Translations under genes and position numbers: made by a program | Part shown: in pieces, positions 22,304-34,300 of the stretch | How the letters are laid out: the number at the start of each line of letters is the position of its first letter | Position numbering within the stretch: position 1 is the first letter of the stretch | Origin: Channa striata | Lineage: Eukaryota > Chordata > Actinopteri > Anabantiformes > Channidae | Direction: 5' to 3' | Assembly (NCBI GenBank): GCA_033026295.1 | Contig: CM065175.1 | Span: forward strand, 25,524,437 to 25,588,436 | DNA: 64,000 bases | Notes under the pieces: generated by a model | Told to the model about the DNA's origin: nothing | Databases searched by the model: none | Seen by the model: only the letters and a program-made list of their open reading frames with translations

Positions 22304-23264
22304 GAACAACATTTCTTTCGAAGTGTGTCACAGTGAATAAAAATGCTTTCAGACATTTTTGTTGGCTTTTTTTTCCAAAATGCTCTTTGAAAAGAACATT
22401 AAGCTGTAATCAAACAGAGACTTGGAGGAAGCTGTAATGTGTTTAAACAGAGAGATGTCTTAGGTGTCTGCTTCCAGACATTTCTTAAAATATTGTGTCA
22501 GTCAGATGTGGATTTGATTTTTAAAACAGCTATAATATTTAGTCTTCATGATTTCAAATGTTACAATAAAAATATATTTACTGTAAACATTCTTTTTAGA
22601 ATTTAAGTGACCAGACTTTATCTTCTTAATGCAAAGTATGCCTGATTTACATAAACTATTAAAATAAGATAACTGACTAAATACATTAACAGTGCCCCAT
22701 TGTCCCCAGATATACTAAAAATAGCTCTGATACAATCTGGAGTAGTTTTAGGATAATAAAAGACAATTATCCCACTCCGCATCACACAGGCAAATATAAT
22801 TTGTAAGTAAGTGTGTGTTTGTGTTGTGACTTTAGGACAATTCTGCAAGACCCTGATAAGATTAGAGAATATGAAAATTAATTTGTGAAGCCTCTTCGCG
22901 AGGGTGGAGCTCAGCCAAGCGTCCCTGTCTGCAGCAGAGCTCAGGTCAAGTCAAACTGGGAATGCCTCTTCAGACGTGCAGGGAGTCGTGTTTCCTTTGA
23001 CTTAACTTTGGCTTCATGAATCCTCCCTTCCTCCCCTGGGTCGTGAGGGTTAAGGTTGGCTGCAGGTTAAGGTTATAAATGCAGTTCTCGACCAAGTCAA
23101 TCTGTAAGTCTTTCCCTTTTCCTTCATATTCCTGCAGGTAGCTGACGGCTGGAGTTTAAAGGCTGGTTGCCTATTTCTGTGGCCTATGGCTGGAGTCTTG
23201 AAACAGGCACTGTCATCCTATGGCTCTTTTTCTCTCTTTTCTTTTGAGCCTGTCATCCTTTTCC

Positions 23265-23305
<41 letters not shown>

Positions 23306-23580
23306 TATTTCTGTATTTCACCCATACATGCATCAGATACTGAATTGTGCTCGACTAACACACCCCATCAGTTATGTTAAATTCTATTTATGTAAGTTTG
23401 ATTTCATAAACCAGTTTGTTAACTGTAAACATCAACCTCATGTGAGGTCACGTTCTGTCACGGTTAGTTTCTTCACCTTTTAATCCTTCTGTTAACTGGC
23501 ACCTACTTTAAATCAGAGAGTCGTTTAGCTTTGTTTGAACGTTTATCTGCGTCCTGAAAATGTCTGATGCTGAATGTACA
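22304..23580. other. Flank of lectin copy C with CA microsatellite
   Basis: 22304-22960 is the duplicated inter-copy flank. 22960-23580 appears unique apart from the (CA) repeat at 23266-23303. The reading frames across the CA run are repeat artefacts. No gene is supported. Confidence 0.5.
23266..23303. repeat. (CA)n microsatellite
   Basis: About 19 uninterrupted CA units. Confidence 0.95.
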
Positions 23581-23584
23581 TCGT

Positions 23585-23755
23585 GGCTTCAGTGGGTCTT
23601 TGTTCGAAAAGCCCAGGACGCCTTTTCAGCAATGAGTCTGACTGACAATGGTAGCTACCAGCTGGTTAAAGCTGTTGTTCTTAAAGCTTATGAATAAGCA
23701 CCGTATCGCCAATGTTTTCGCCAACGTTCAAGCTACTTAGGAAGAACAACCAGTT
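23585..23755 (+). pseudogene. Relic of a second Gmr1-like gag (SCAN-like segment)
   Basis: The plus-strand frame from TGGCTTCAG reads WLQWVFVRKAQDAFSAMSL, then LVKAVVLKAYE, a stop, then APYRQCFRQ. This parallels the gag at 6945-7100 (LQCKFVGKAQEV.., KVKATVLRAYELVPEAYRQIFRK) position by position, but the residues differ at many sites. It must therefore come from another subfamily or an older insertion, not from a copy of the element at 5701. No LTR, protease or polymerase pieces are seen next to it. The similarity is by eye and covers about 55 residues with one stop. Confidence 0.65.
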
Positions 23756-23959
23756 AGGTTTTTGACAAATTGCTCATTATGTCTATTTTACAAAAGGATG
23801 TTGCTTCTAAGTGTGACAGGTAAAACATATTTCATCTTATTGGGTTTCTTAAACATCATTAAAACAACAAGAACAAGTGTCATAGCGTGTTGGCTCAGTC
23901 ATGTCTGACTGTCAGTCATGTCTGACTGCGGGGAAGGGTCACACATGAAAACTCATCGA

Positions 23960-24115
23960 CAAACCACAGGGAGACCCAGGTGTTTCAAGTTACTGTTTCA
24001 AGCATTTTCAAGCACTTTATCCAAAATTCAAGAACATTTCAGACCTTGAAAGTGCAACATTACAATTGAAGCATTTTCAAGGATTTCAAGCACCTGGACG
24101 AACCCTGTTACCTGA
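23960..24115 (-). repeat. Dispersed CAAG-rich repeat fragment
   Basis: A run of TTTCAAGCA / ATTTTCAAG variants followed by ACGAACCCTGTTAC resembles a very common fish repeat whose end reads GTACGAACCCTG. Strand and family are uncertain. Confidence 0.35.
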
Positions 24116-24489
24116 ACTGAGAAGTGCAAATACTTACATTTGAGTACCTGAAAATTCCTGTGCATTCTTTTGCTAAGACAAATATGGCAGAAAGTGGGAA
24201 AACTTAAGCTCCCTAATGAAAAAGATTTTAACCCATTTAAATTGCTACAAGAATAGAAAATCATAAGTGGTCAATGCTGGTGTTGTGGCGGGGAGCACAA
24301 ATAAATTAATAAGTGAATGTTTGAGATATGCTGTAGACCATCACATATTTTTGAAAATTGAAAAAAAAGTCAGGAGTCAGTTCTGACTGATGTCATTTCT
24401 GCATTTACAGTTTTTTTAAAAATAACTTTTAATACTGGTCGTCCTAATAGTGTCATGGAGGACCAGGGTTAGCGTAGCCACTCTGAGCC

Positions 24490-24655
24490 GTCTGCAGCTA
24501 CACAATCCAAACAAAAATGTGACACACTTTGTTTGTTTGTGCAGTGGTTACACAAACAAAACAAACAAAAAAAGTGCCAATATTGACCTAAATACATTTT
24601 CTGCTTGAAGAATCACTTCCAAACTTTCACTCAAGTAAAATTACCAAGCTGATTG
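24490..24655 (+). other. Start of the duplicated upstream flank of lectin copy D
   Basis: Matches 1087-1260 upstream of copy A, which shows that the duplication unit reaches at least 2 kb upstream of the start codon of D. Confidence 0.6.
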
Positions 24656-25470
24656 TCTGCTGTCGTGGCAGTGATGCTGGTCCGTGTTGCCCTGGCGACT
24701 GTCACTACCTCTCTCCTTTTCCCGCCGCTCTACCCAATCAGCATCTATGTCCTTCACCTGTGTCTTTTCTCCTTTATTTTCCCCGGTTCACTGTTATCTC
24801 TGTTCCAGATCGTCTTCCTACACTTCATGAATCAAGTATCCTGTTTTTTTCCTTGTAAGTTACTATTTTTTCCCCAAGAACTCTGGTTGTTTTGTTGTTA
24901 CTTCTTTAGTTACTTTTCATCGGGTTCTGGACTCTGATGTGTTGTCGAACAAACTTCTGCCCAACCTGCCTGCAAGTGTTAGATCCTGCTGTCCGCAGCT
25001 AATGGACATTTGTGTTTTCTGGTCCAATAACTGTAAAGAGTCATTTGTCTGTTTTGCCGGGTAGTGAGATTTCCGCATCCCCACCAGCCTCCCTGCTCCT
25101 CCCCACCAGCCTCCCTGCTCTTCCCCACCAGCCTCCCTGCTCTTCCCCACCAGCCTCGCTGCTCTTCCCCACCAGCCTCCCTGCTCCTCCCCACCAGCCT
25201 CCCTGCTCCTCCCCACCAGCCTCCCTGCTCTTCCCCACCAGCCTCCCTGCTCTTCCCTACCAGCTCCCTGCTCTTCCCCACCAGCCTCCCTGCTCCTCCC
25301 CACCAGCCTCCCTGCTCTTCCCCTGCTCATCCCCTGGGCCTGCCCAGTCACCTTGCCATCCCATCCTCATCTCATCCTCACTAAACTTTATTGCTTTCTT
25401 ACTCCTTTGTGCTCTGCATTCTTCCCGGGTCTCTTTTAAAAAAATTGGGCAAACCTTCTATAAATGTGAA
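24656..25470. mobile_element. Insertion of about 0.8 kb carrying a minisatellite, in the flank of copy D
   Basis: In the matching flank of copy A the sequence passes directly from GCTGATTATCTACA to the ATAGCACAAAC part. In D about 0.8 kb stands between these points. The insert is pyrimidine-rich and has a 22-bp minisatellite in the middle. Its end (GTGCTCTGCATTCTTCCCGG) resembles ends of fish LTR or non-autonomous elements, but no terminal repeats were established. Confidence 0.45.
25077..25330. repeat. 22-bp minisatellite
   Basis: About eleven units of CCTCCCTGCTCYTCCCCACC-AG, spaced exactly 22 bases in the first units (for example 25081, 25103, 25125), with one shortened unit near 25260. 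Since 22 is not a multiple of three, all frames stay open over it on both strands, so the long proline/serine or glycine/arginine reading frames here are artefacts. Confidence 0.9.
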
Positions 25471-25639
25471 GCATTTTACCCAAAGCATAACAGAAACAAA
25501 AAACGTATTTAAACAATACTGGTTATGGTAAACATAGCACAAACATATATAGTAATTAATAAAAAATGTCGGAGCTAATTTAGGTAGAATAATCTATAAT
25601 GCTACATCAGCATTTATTTAATAATTCCTTAAAAACATA

Positions 25640-26588
25640 ATTTCAATTCCCTGTGAGGGTCTACACAGGTGAGGGGGGAAAACACTAATTGTATTGTGGT
25701 TCTAAAATATAGCAGATTTTAGGACATGATCAATGATAAAATCAGACAAAGAAAGTACAAACCAGATTAATTAATGAAAAAAGCCTTGTCCTTCAAAATC
25801 TTACTGCTTCTAACACCACCACAATTATTACGATCAACAAGAAAGACTACAGTAATTTCAGCAGCTCTGTCACCGTGACAACAGTTTATGTGATGCTAAT
25901 GAGTTTGATACAGTCCAGTAGGTATGTTTCCATTCATTTAGCAGAAAAGCGTCTGTTTAACGTGCTGATGTGTTTCGTTCCTTGAGCTCCAATCGAAGGA
26001 CAGGAACACAGAGGAAATCGAGTCCAAAGCAAAGCAGTGACCGTCTACTGTAAGTATGTGAAACAGTCAATGAGTGAACAACGCTGCGTTTCCTCGGTCA
26101 CCACGATTAAGTCATTTCATTCCCTCAGTCAGACGTTCAGATTTTGCTGTATAAGGATAAAGTGTAAATGTTCAAAGGGTCACTGATGTCATGTCTGGGA
26201 AAAAGAAATATGACGTTGTGTGTGAGTGGATGTTAGAGACTCACAGCCAACACACAGTCACAGCTGTGGCTCATTTGGTTGTTAGAAAGAGAACATGATA
26301 TTTTTTTTTTACATTTTCAAGTTCATGTTACACATTAGCAGAGACTATTTGTTTGTAACACAATAACACGCTCTATTTGGTTTAAAGGTTCTACTCAAGC
26401 CGGTCGTGATGCAAATAAGTTCCACAGCCAAAAGCAGAAGTCATTAATTTTAGGGCTGTGAGGGAACTAATGAACTGAACAGAGGAAACATCAGATTCTC
26501 ACACTGTCGCTCTGTGTGACTCTGTTTAATTTCCAATCAAACTCATCTCTCTGGAAGTGAGAAATAACTGAACAGAACAACTGTAGAG
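25640..26588 (+). promoter_or_regulatory. 5' flank and proximal promoter region of lectin copy D
   Basis: Close duplicate of 10217-11142 upstream of copy B. It differs by a short extra segment at 26020-26060 (GTGACCGTCTACTGTAAGTA), which looks like a piece of transmembrane-exon end with its splice donor. Confidence 0.45.
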
Positions 26589-29500
26589 ATGGACGAGGCA
26601 ATTTCAATTATGCTTCAGTTGTATTTAAATCCAACAAAAATCCCTCATCCAAAGGTAAGTTCAGGTTTTTAATGCTACATCAGGAGCTACTGAAATGGAT
26701 CAGACACAGTATCGTTGTTGCTATAGATTTTTAGAATAGATTTTTCTATTAATATTGAGATTCAAGGTTTTTGTAGCTTGTAAGTGAAAACTGTAAAAAC
26801 GTTTAAATATAAAAACCGTGCTTATTATTGAGATACCGCTAGGAGAGTGGATACTACCAAACATTTATGTAAATTACATGTCGTCTCTCTGTACTTTTGT
26901 GATGTTAAAATCTCAATATTTATTAATTATAGTGGAAAATTCACAAAAAACTCCAAAAACAAACCACAAATGAACGACTCAAAATGAGACTTGTACATTT
27001 AGTCTTTTTGACCAACTGTAAATTACTTTCCTGAGCCATTTAACTGTAGCCACCAGTGTATTAACTCTGTTTGTTTTAAATCCAACTTTTGTATACATTT
27101 CAATAAATCGTTTACATAATTCCCATTTTGATTGGATGAGAATTTTGAGCGAATTTCATGGGATTAAGCTGATTGATTGTTTTAATGTTATATAGAAAAC
27201 AGTTCCGGAAAAATTGTATTATTTCAAAATATACAGAATCTTAATTTTAAAAACTTTAAGTGTGATAGACATCAAGCAAATCTGTAAATAATAGTATTTA
27301 ATAACAAGTTTGTGTACTTTAAACTTTTAGCTGAAAAGCAGGAGGAAACTGTTTATGATGAAGTGAAGGGAAAAACCAAATCATCCCAACAAACTTCTGA
27401 ACCACAAGGTAAGTTGGGAAAAACTTTTACTGCAACTACTGGGTTAATACCACAATCTACTATTATTAACTACTAGCACTAATTTACAATTACTACTACT
27501 AATAAATTGGGAACTGGTTTCAGCGTGTACCAACCAGTACAACGTGGAATCACTATATGAAGAATATTTAAAAGGAATGGATTAAAAGTCTGTATTAAAA
27601 ATTTAAATTACTATATCAAGTAAAACATGTGTCAGTTTGAGTGTGTAAATCAGACTAGGGTTTTAAAACATGCTTGAAAAGGTCACACGTTATACTTTCA
27701 GAGCAGATCGAAATACATCAGACACAGCCTCTTTGTTTGTGTGTTAACCTCATTTGCAATTCACATTTTCTTTACAACTTCGGACCCAAAATACAGATGT
27801 CATTATACAATATATGTTCTGTACATCTAATAAAAGTGTCTTGTAAACAGTAGTTCCTATACAAGACTGAGGGGTCCCCCAACTGTTTGCAAATTTCATC
27901 AAGTGGAGCCTTAGCTGATATTTTCCATAACCTGCTAGGGGCTAAAAAAAACACTGAAGCTATTGTGAATTTGTGGACAAAAGTGATAACAATCTTCCAA
28001 ACACAAATTTTACTTTCAACAATGGAATAACGACCATGTGGTGTTTTTCTCATTTTAAGCCAAAAAAGAGGAACAAACAGTTTATGCTGAAGTGAAGGGG
28101 CAGCACCAAACCTCTGGACAAACTGCTGATACAAAGGGTAAGTAAGAAACCTGCACACGACATTCAGGTATAACTGAAATTAGCACAGATTCCAGTACTG
28201 GTAGGTGTACAACCACTATTTTTGCCATTATAGCTACCAACAAACAGGAAATTGGTCTTAATAGTTTTACCAGTTAGTGAGTGATAACATGTCTATAAAA
28301 ATATGTTCAATAGTTAATGTGAAGCTGACAACAATTTGTCAAAATCATGAGTCTTTTTACTGTATTTCACTAGTTCACCGAAGTTAGAGCCTTAAAACTA
28401 GATTCATTATTTAGTCTCAGCAGGATTCTTGCAGGACTCGGACAGGAAAGTTGAGAAAACCGGACGTCCCCACTGGCAGTGGCTGGCTTGTTGTTTGGGG
28501 ATTCTCTGTGTCATTTTGCTGTGTGGGATCATATCAGTGACTGTCTACAGTGAGTAAACGACAAAGATAGTTCATGTGTAAAGTCAGAAAAAATGCTGTT
28601 TTCTTCTTTAACAAATGTTTAATGTCAGTTATTAACTTCCCTGAGTACATAGTACAAACTACCTGCTGGCATTTCGATTTACATACAAGTGTCTGTGGGC
28701 AAAGTATTTTATGTGGAATGTGCAAAGAAAGCAACCTACATAAAACAGGGTTCTTGTTTACAGTCAAAATAGGTACAACAAAAAAACAAACTGAAATATT
28801 TTCAGCACTAAAGCAAAATTTTCATTTTGCAGTTGCACTGAGGCCGGAGTGTGATGTAAGTGAACTGAACCAGTTAAAAGAAAACCTGACAAATCACAAC
28901 GAACAACTCAGCTCAGAAAATGAAAAACTGAACAGAACCTACAACAATCTGCAAGCCCAGTATGACAACCTGACACAAGCTTATACTGTCCTAGAGAGAA
29001 ATATTACAACCCTGACTGCACAAAACCAGGAGCTGGAATCACAGAGGAAGAACTTGACAGAACAAATAAGAGACATGGAGACAAAGTGGAAGGAGGACAA
29101 CGTCACGAGAGCTCAGTGGAGCATCGATGCCTACTGTCCTAAAGGAAGCAACGGTATGATCAGAGCCCATTAATATGTTTTAAAGATTCCACTACCACAA
29201 ATAATATCAACACGCAGTAATATTGGTTGGTCTCTTGTTTCAGGAAGGAAGTGTGAAGCTTGTCAGGAACGGCTGGTTACACAGCACGTCCAGCTGTTAT
29301 GCTATTAATGATTTTAAAGATTCTAATCAGAAAACCTGGGAAGAAGCTCGAGAAAACTGCAGAGGAAAGATTTCAGATTTGGCTGTTATAGTTAATGAAG
29401 CACAGAAGGTAAAAAAGTCTATATGATAAAATGCATTTCCTCAACACACTGAGTTTGTAGATCACTGTGAGTTTATTGTGTTGAAATCTCTCTGATGTGT

Positions 29501-29829
29501 GTCTCTCCATTGGTCTCAGGATTTCACCACTACAAACAGTTGGAATTCAGATGGAATCAGTGGATACTGGATTGGCCTGAAAGTTGAAGATGGGAGATGG
29601 AAGTGGGTCGATGGAAGTAATCTGACTAATGAGTAAGAGACTCATTCCTAAACACCTGAAATCATAAAATCCATCAATCTTGATCTAATCATGTTTTCTC
29701 CTCAGTTTATGGAGTGAAGCTCCTGTCAACGGTAGATGTGCAACTTCTCTTGCGGGTGGAGGATGGAAATCAGTGAGCTGTGGAGATAGAAACGCATGGA
29801 TCTGTGAAAAAAAGGCTTTATCTGTTTAA
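26589..29829 (+). pseudogene. C-type lectin receptor copy D, most complete stalk, two one-base frameshifts
   Basis: Exons: 1 26589-26654; 2 27331-27408 (TVYDEV); 3 28060-28137 (TVYAEV); 4 transmembrane 28421-28549; 5 stalk 28833-29153; 6-8 CTLD 29244-29408, 29520-29632, 29706-29829. The stalk is the full 107-codon form with heptad-like Leu/Asn spacing and NLT, NIT, NLT and NVT sequons. Exon 1 is 66 bases where phase demands 3n+1: one base is missing between ATG and TATGCTTCAG, so the YASV motif is out of frame and translation from this ATG meets TGA in exon 2. Exon 6 is 165 bases instead of 164: an extra G (TGTCAGGAACGG versus TGTCAGAACGG) shifts the CTLD into a stop about 15 codons later. 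The remaining parts are open and the splice sites good. Either both indels are real or they are assembly errors; if corrected this would be a complete receptor gene. Confidence 0.82.
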
Positions 29830-31020
29830 ATATTGTCTTCATGGATACTGAATAAAATTTTACTTTTACATACATTTCACACTTTGATTTCTTATTAGAA
29901 AAGTTTTTTTGTAATCAAAGCTGTTTGTCAGTCGGTTTTGATTTGGCAGTAAAACAAATAAATGGAATAACCCTATCCATGTTATGAGTATTGTTATAGC
30001 TGACTGCCAACATCAAAATATATATTTAAAAAATGTACAATTATTGACCTGAAACTTGCTCTTCTACCACTTCATGACAATATAAATTATTTACATATCA
30101 GCAGACTAATAAAAGTTGTAGATTCACTTTAATTTCCTTCTTGTATGATTTTACATTGTTAATTGCTCAGTGACCAACAGATGGAGCTGCTTTCTCTTAC
30201 AACAATATGTCACCATGGCTGTTATTATAAGTATCTGTGATCTGACATGAATGACATTTAGTACAGGAGGTTCTGTTTAACTCTGTAATAGTGAATAAAA
30301 ATGCTTCAAACATTTGTTGGATATTTCTTGGCAAACGCTCCTTTTAATCAGACACATCATTACTATGTGTGAAGACAATGGACAGGACCTGCAGATGTCC
30401 AGCAGAGACACGGATTAATGTGAGTGTGAAAGGCACAGATTATTCACGTCTTTTTAGATCCACAGTGACCTTCTGTTAGATTCAGTAGTACTTACACACT
30501 GTAGCGAATTTTACTAATAAATTGGAAAACATATAGAAAAAATACTTGTACTTGACTTGCTTTTAATTCAAAAATATAATTGCTTCAGTCACAATGCAGT
30601 CAGGGGTTGTTTGCCTTTGAATCCAATCCCACTACTAATTAAAAATACAAATAATAATACAATACAAATAATAAATACAAATAAACAACTAAGATAGTTT
30701 AGCCCAAAGCGTAATTTGGCGAATCAATTATTTTTAATACTGTTCATTAAAAATAATGATCATTTTATTTAAGACTAATATAAAACTATTAGAACGATTT
30801 CCTTTAAAAAATATTTCCTTTAACTGATTTTCTTGTTTGTGTTCTCCATACTTTCACGATGATTGGGCTGCTTTACCTCTAGGACCCAAAACTCAACAAT
30901 GCATATCTAAGTGCATGTCCTCGGCAATAGGAAATTTTCCTAATAACCATATAAAATCAAGACTTTCAAAGGTTACCACGCACAAATAGCAGCGTATGGA
31001 ACCAAATAATAAACGTCTGC
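29830..31020. other. 3' flank of lectin copy D and spacer to CAPN7
   Basis: 30143-30270 is the conserved 3' block; the duplicated flank fades at about 30330. The rest to 31020 is AT-rich and I see no gene in it. Confidence 0.55.
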
Positions 31021-31355
31021 TGCACTTTGCGTCACGCTTTTGCCTGCGTCTTTAAACGCGCATGCGCGAAGGGGGTGTACCGGAAACACCATGGTTGTTT
31101 TGGTATGCGCTAGCACAGTAGCCATCTGTCAAAACGTAAAGCTAAACTTAAAGTACGTGGCTTTCGCGGCGGCATTAGAAACGCTTGTCAACATCATCAT
31201 CGTCATTTTGCTGTGCCCGTGTTGATGAAAAGAACTGTGTTGCGAATGAAACGCAGACATTTTGTTACTTTGGCGAACTACGGTAGCTAGCGGTTAGCTA
31301 GCCTGTTAGCCGGCTAACTCAGAGCTTGTCACTCTGTCAACAAGTTGTGTTCAGC
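31021..31355 (+). promoter_or_regulatory. CAPN7 promoter / CpG-rich 5' region
   Basis: The AT-rich spacer changes to a GC- and CpG-rich stretch. It contains the palindrome CGCGCATGCGCG (31057-31068), a perfect NRF1-type site, and CCGGAA (31080-31085), an ETS-type site. There is no TATA box, so this looks like a housekeeping promoter. The start of transcription cannot be fixed; an ATG in a perfect Kozak context (ACCATGG, 31091) opens a 44-codon upstream frame that ends at 31225. Confidence 0.65.
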
Positions 31356-34300
31356 ATGGACTGCACCGCGCTGGAGCTCGATGCTGTCAAATTTGCCAAA
31401 ACCGCCGTCACCTATGACCAGAAAGGCAAATACAACGAGGCTGTGTTCTATTATAAGGTACGTGGCCGTAACGTTACATTTTAATTTGACAGCTGTTTAG
31501 CGGCCAACATTAGCATTGGGGTTTATTTACTTTCACTTGCTTATTGCAGCTTGTCACCACAGATTCTACATAAACGAGCCTATAATTACATCAAAGACTT
31601 GGTGAAGAAATTAGTAAATTTAGCATTTAGTATTTGCAGTATAATTTTCTTTTTAATTCGGTTTTGTGATTATCAACAAAGGCATTTGTTCTTGATTTAT
31701 TGTTTTCCTGTGTATGCTAGGAGGCAGCCCAGGCCCTCATATATGCTGGAATGGCAGGGTCCAAACTGGAGGGAATCCAGGACAAAGTGAATGAGTACTT
31801 GGATCGGGTCCAGGCACTTCACAATGCTGGTAGGTTCACCTGACCAAAGACACCAGGGCTTCCTGCTCCTGCTATAAGCTAATGAGTCGATGTTGTGTTT
31901 TTAGTCAGAACACAATATGAACAGAGATTTAATTATTAGGAAGCTGTCTGTATGTGTCTTATTCTTCTCTAAGGTTCACCCACAGTTTATCTTATCCAGT
32001 CCGACAGAGGTGAAGTGTTTGTCGTTACTAAAAAGTGGGAAACTATTTAGAATTGTTTTTAATGTGCCCTGAGGGCATATTTTTTAAGTTTCTGTCTGAC
32101 TGACTGACTGACTGACTGACTACTTTTTTCCATGACTCTGCTTGAAGTATGGGTGTGTGCACACAGGGTGCGGCCACAAAGACTCTAGGAGTGTTGTGTT
32201 TTGTTGGACAGCCAATGGATGATTTGTAGCTGTTGGTAATTTCTCCTAGTGTGTTTGCAAGGCTTACCATACCTATATGTAACAGCTGCTTAAAGGAGAC
32301 AAGTATAAAAAATCTTTTTTGGGGGCGTCAAATCAGCTGCATTTTAATATATGTTTGACAAAAAGTTTCAAGGAGAAATGAATTGGTTACAAAGTTGGTG
32401 CTTTGTTTTTTCTGCAGCTGCAGTGCTACTTAAGTATTATGTAAAAGATTAAAATCAAAAGTATAACTTTTCCAATTAAATCCTGATGTCTGAAGGAATA
32501 TATCCCAAAGTTTAAGTTTTGTTTCAGCCTCACTAGCTAAAAGTTTGGAAGGACAGATCTTTGTGGCAGATTGTGGTTCAGAGAAATGAAAACACTGAAC
32601 ATGAAACACCCCATCCTCCCTTACAGTGAGCTGCAGTCCAGCCAGCCTCAGTTGACAAAATTAGTTCCAAAAGCCAAACGTGGCAATGAAAGGCATTTAG
32701 AAGCCAGAAAGCTGTAATCATAAAAATTATTTGGTAGTGCACTGTTGTAATTCAGATAAGTTGTTTAATATTATTATAATATGAACGTGAAATATTAACA
32801 GTCAAAATGGTGAACATATCTTGCATCTATGGACTGCTTGTTTTGCCATACTGTCAACCACATTCTGTGTGTTATGTGTCCTCACTGTTGCGTCTTCTGA
32901 CTTTTGACCACAGTCCAGGCACAAAAAAGTGACCCGCTGAAGTCCTGGCAGCAGGTGGATCTGGAGCGTGCCCACTTCCTGGTCACGCAGGCCTTTGAGG
33001 AAGATGAGAAGGGAAATGATGATGAAGCCGTTGAACTGTACACTCAGGCTGTGGAGCTGTGTATTAAGACGGTAGAACTTTTTTTCTTTCTTTTTTTTCT
33101 GTCTTAGTCATTTCTCCCTCAATTGCAGTGACTAAACTTTGCTTGATTATTCTCGCTTACCCCTCATTTCTTTCTTTTTGTGTTTGCTATAGTCCAATGA
33201 CACAACAGACCAGGCCCTGCAGACAAAGCTGAAGCAGCTGGCACGTCAAGCTTTAGATAGGTAAATGTTCCTGAAAGTCGGATACTGTTGTCTGGTTTAG
33301 GGCTGCACGATTTATTCTTTCAGCACAATAATTGCAATGTGCAATTTTCACATTATAGGACATGTGGTATCACATGAGACAAATTACATTTGCTATGTGT
33401 AATTACTTTGTAAACAAAAAACGTTAACCAAAATCATTTACCTAAACAAATGTGTTAAACTAATTTATTTCTCCCTTCAAAACCTCTTAAGAGGACATCA
33501 GTTCTTTAACCAGTGATGCACATGGATGCACTACTAAAGAACTGTTCATTGAACGTACATTTTTTTTCAGTAAACAGTCAAATAAATGTATCCATATGCA
33601 ACTAAATTAAGTGAACCTGAGTGTTGTTCACACACAGTGAACGTGAGCAGCCAATGCTTAGTGTTCTTGTGTGTGTCCCTACACTCTTAGGTCAGTCACC
33701 AGCTCTCCTTCCTCTTACTTCGGTCTTTTCTTTTCTAATTAAAAACATGCTATTCCAGTGGTCTAGTTAAAGTTCCTCATAAAGTTTTTTTTTATATTGC
33801 AGAAAGAAAAAAACTTACATTTTACATTTTGTTTTCAGTATTGTGCAGCCATAACCTGGTTTTATTAATGAATGTTCACCTGTTGTGTGGTCCATTGTGT
33901 CAGTGCATTTTCAAACATATACACAATATAATTTCAGGGCAGAGGGTCTTAAAGAATCACAGTCTAAATCAACTTCAGCCCAGACTCAGGACAGGACAGG
34001 AACCTCTGGAACCAAGCCCAGTGGTGGTGGCAGTTCTAGTGGACCAGTCCGGCAGTTTTTCCCCCTCGGGCCAGACTTCACCCTTCACGATCGACCACAG
34101 CCCCAACCGATCCGAGCGGTCCAGTCCAGTGAGCCCCAGGGTCAGCGCTACACATCTGAGGAAATTGAGGTACTCAGGTAAGCTAGCAGGTTGCATTTGT
34201 TGTCCAGTGGTTGATTTCTAGAGATACTCATTTGACCTGGAATGTACTATGACTACTGCTTCAGTCAGGGTCAATTCATGTAAAAAGATGCAGTTGACTA

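Noticed and set aside
23186..23483. Two plus-strand frames with poly-Thr/His runs
   Set aside because: They exist only because of the CA repeat.
24917..25512. Long reading frames on both strands (Gly/Arg/Glu-rich and Pro/Ser/Leu-rich, up to 166 codons)
   Set aside because: They span the 22-bp minisatellite, whose unit is not a multiple of three, so every frame is open; no conserved domain and no splice context.
31040..31090. Upstream extension of the CAPN7 leader frame before 31091
   Set aside because: There is no ATG there; only the frame from 31091 can start.
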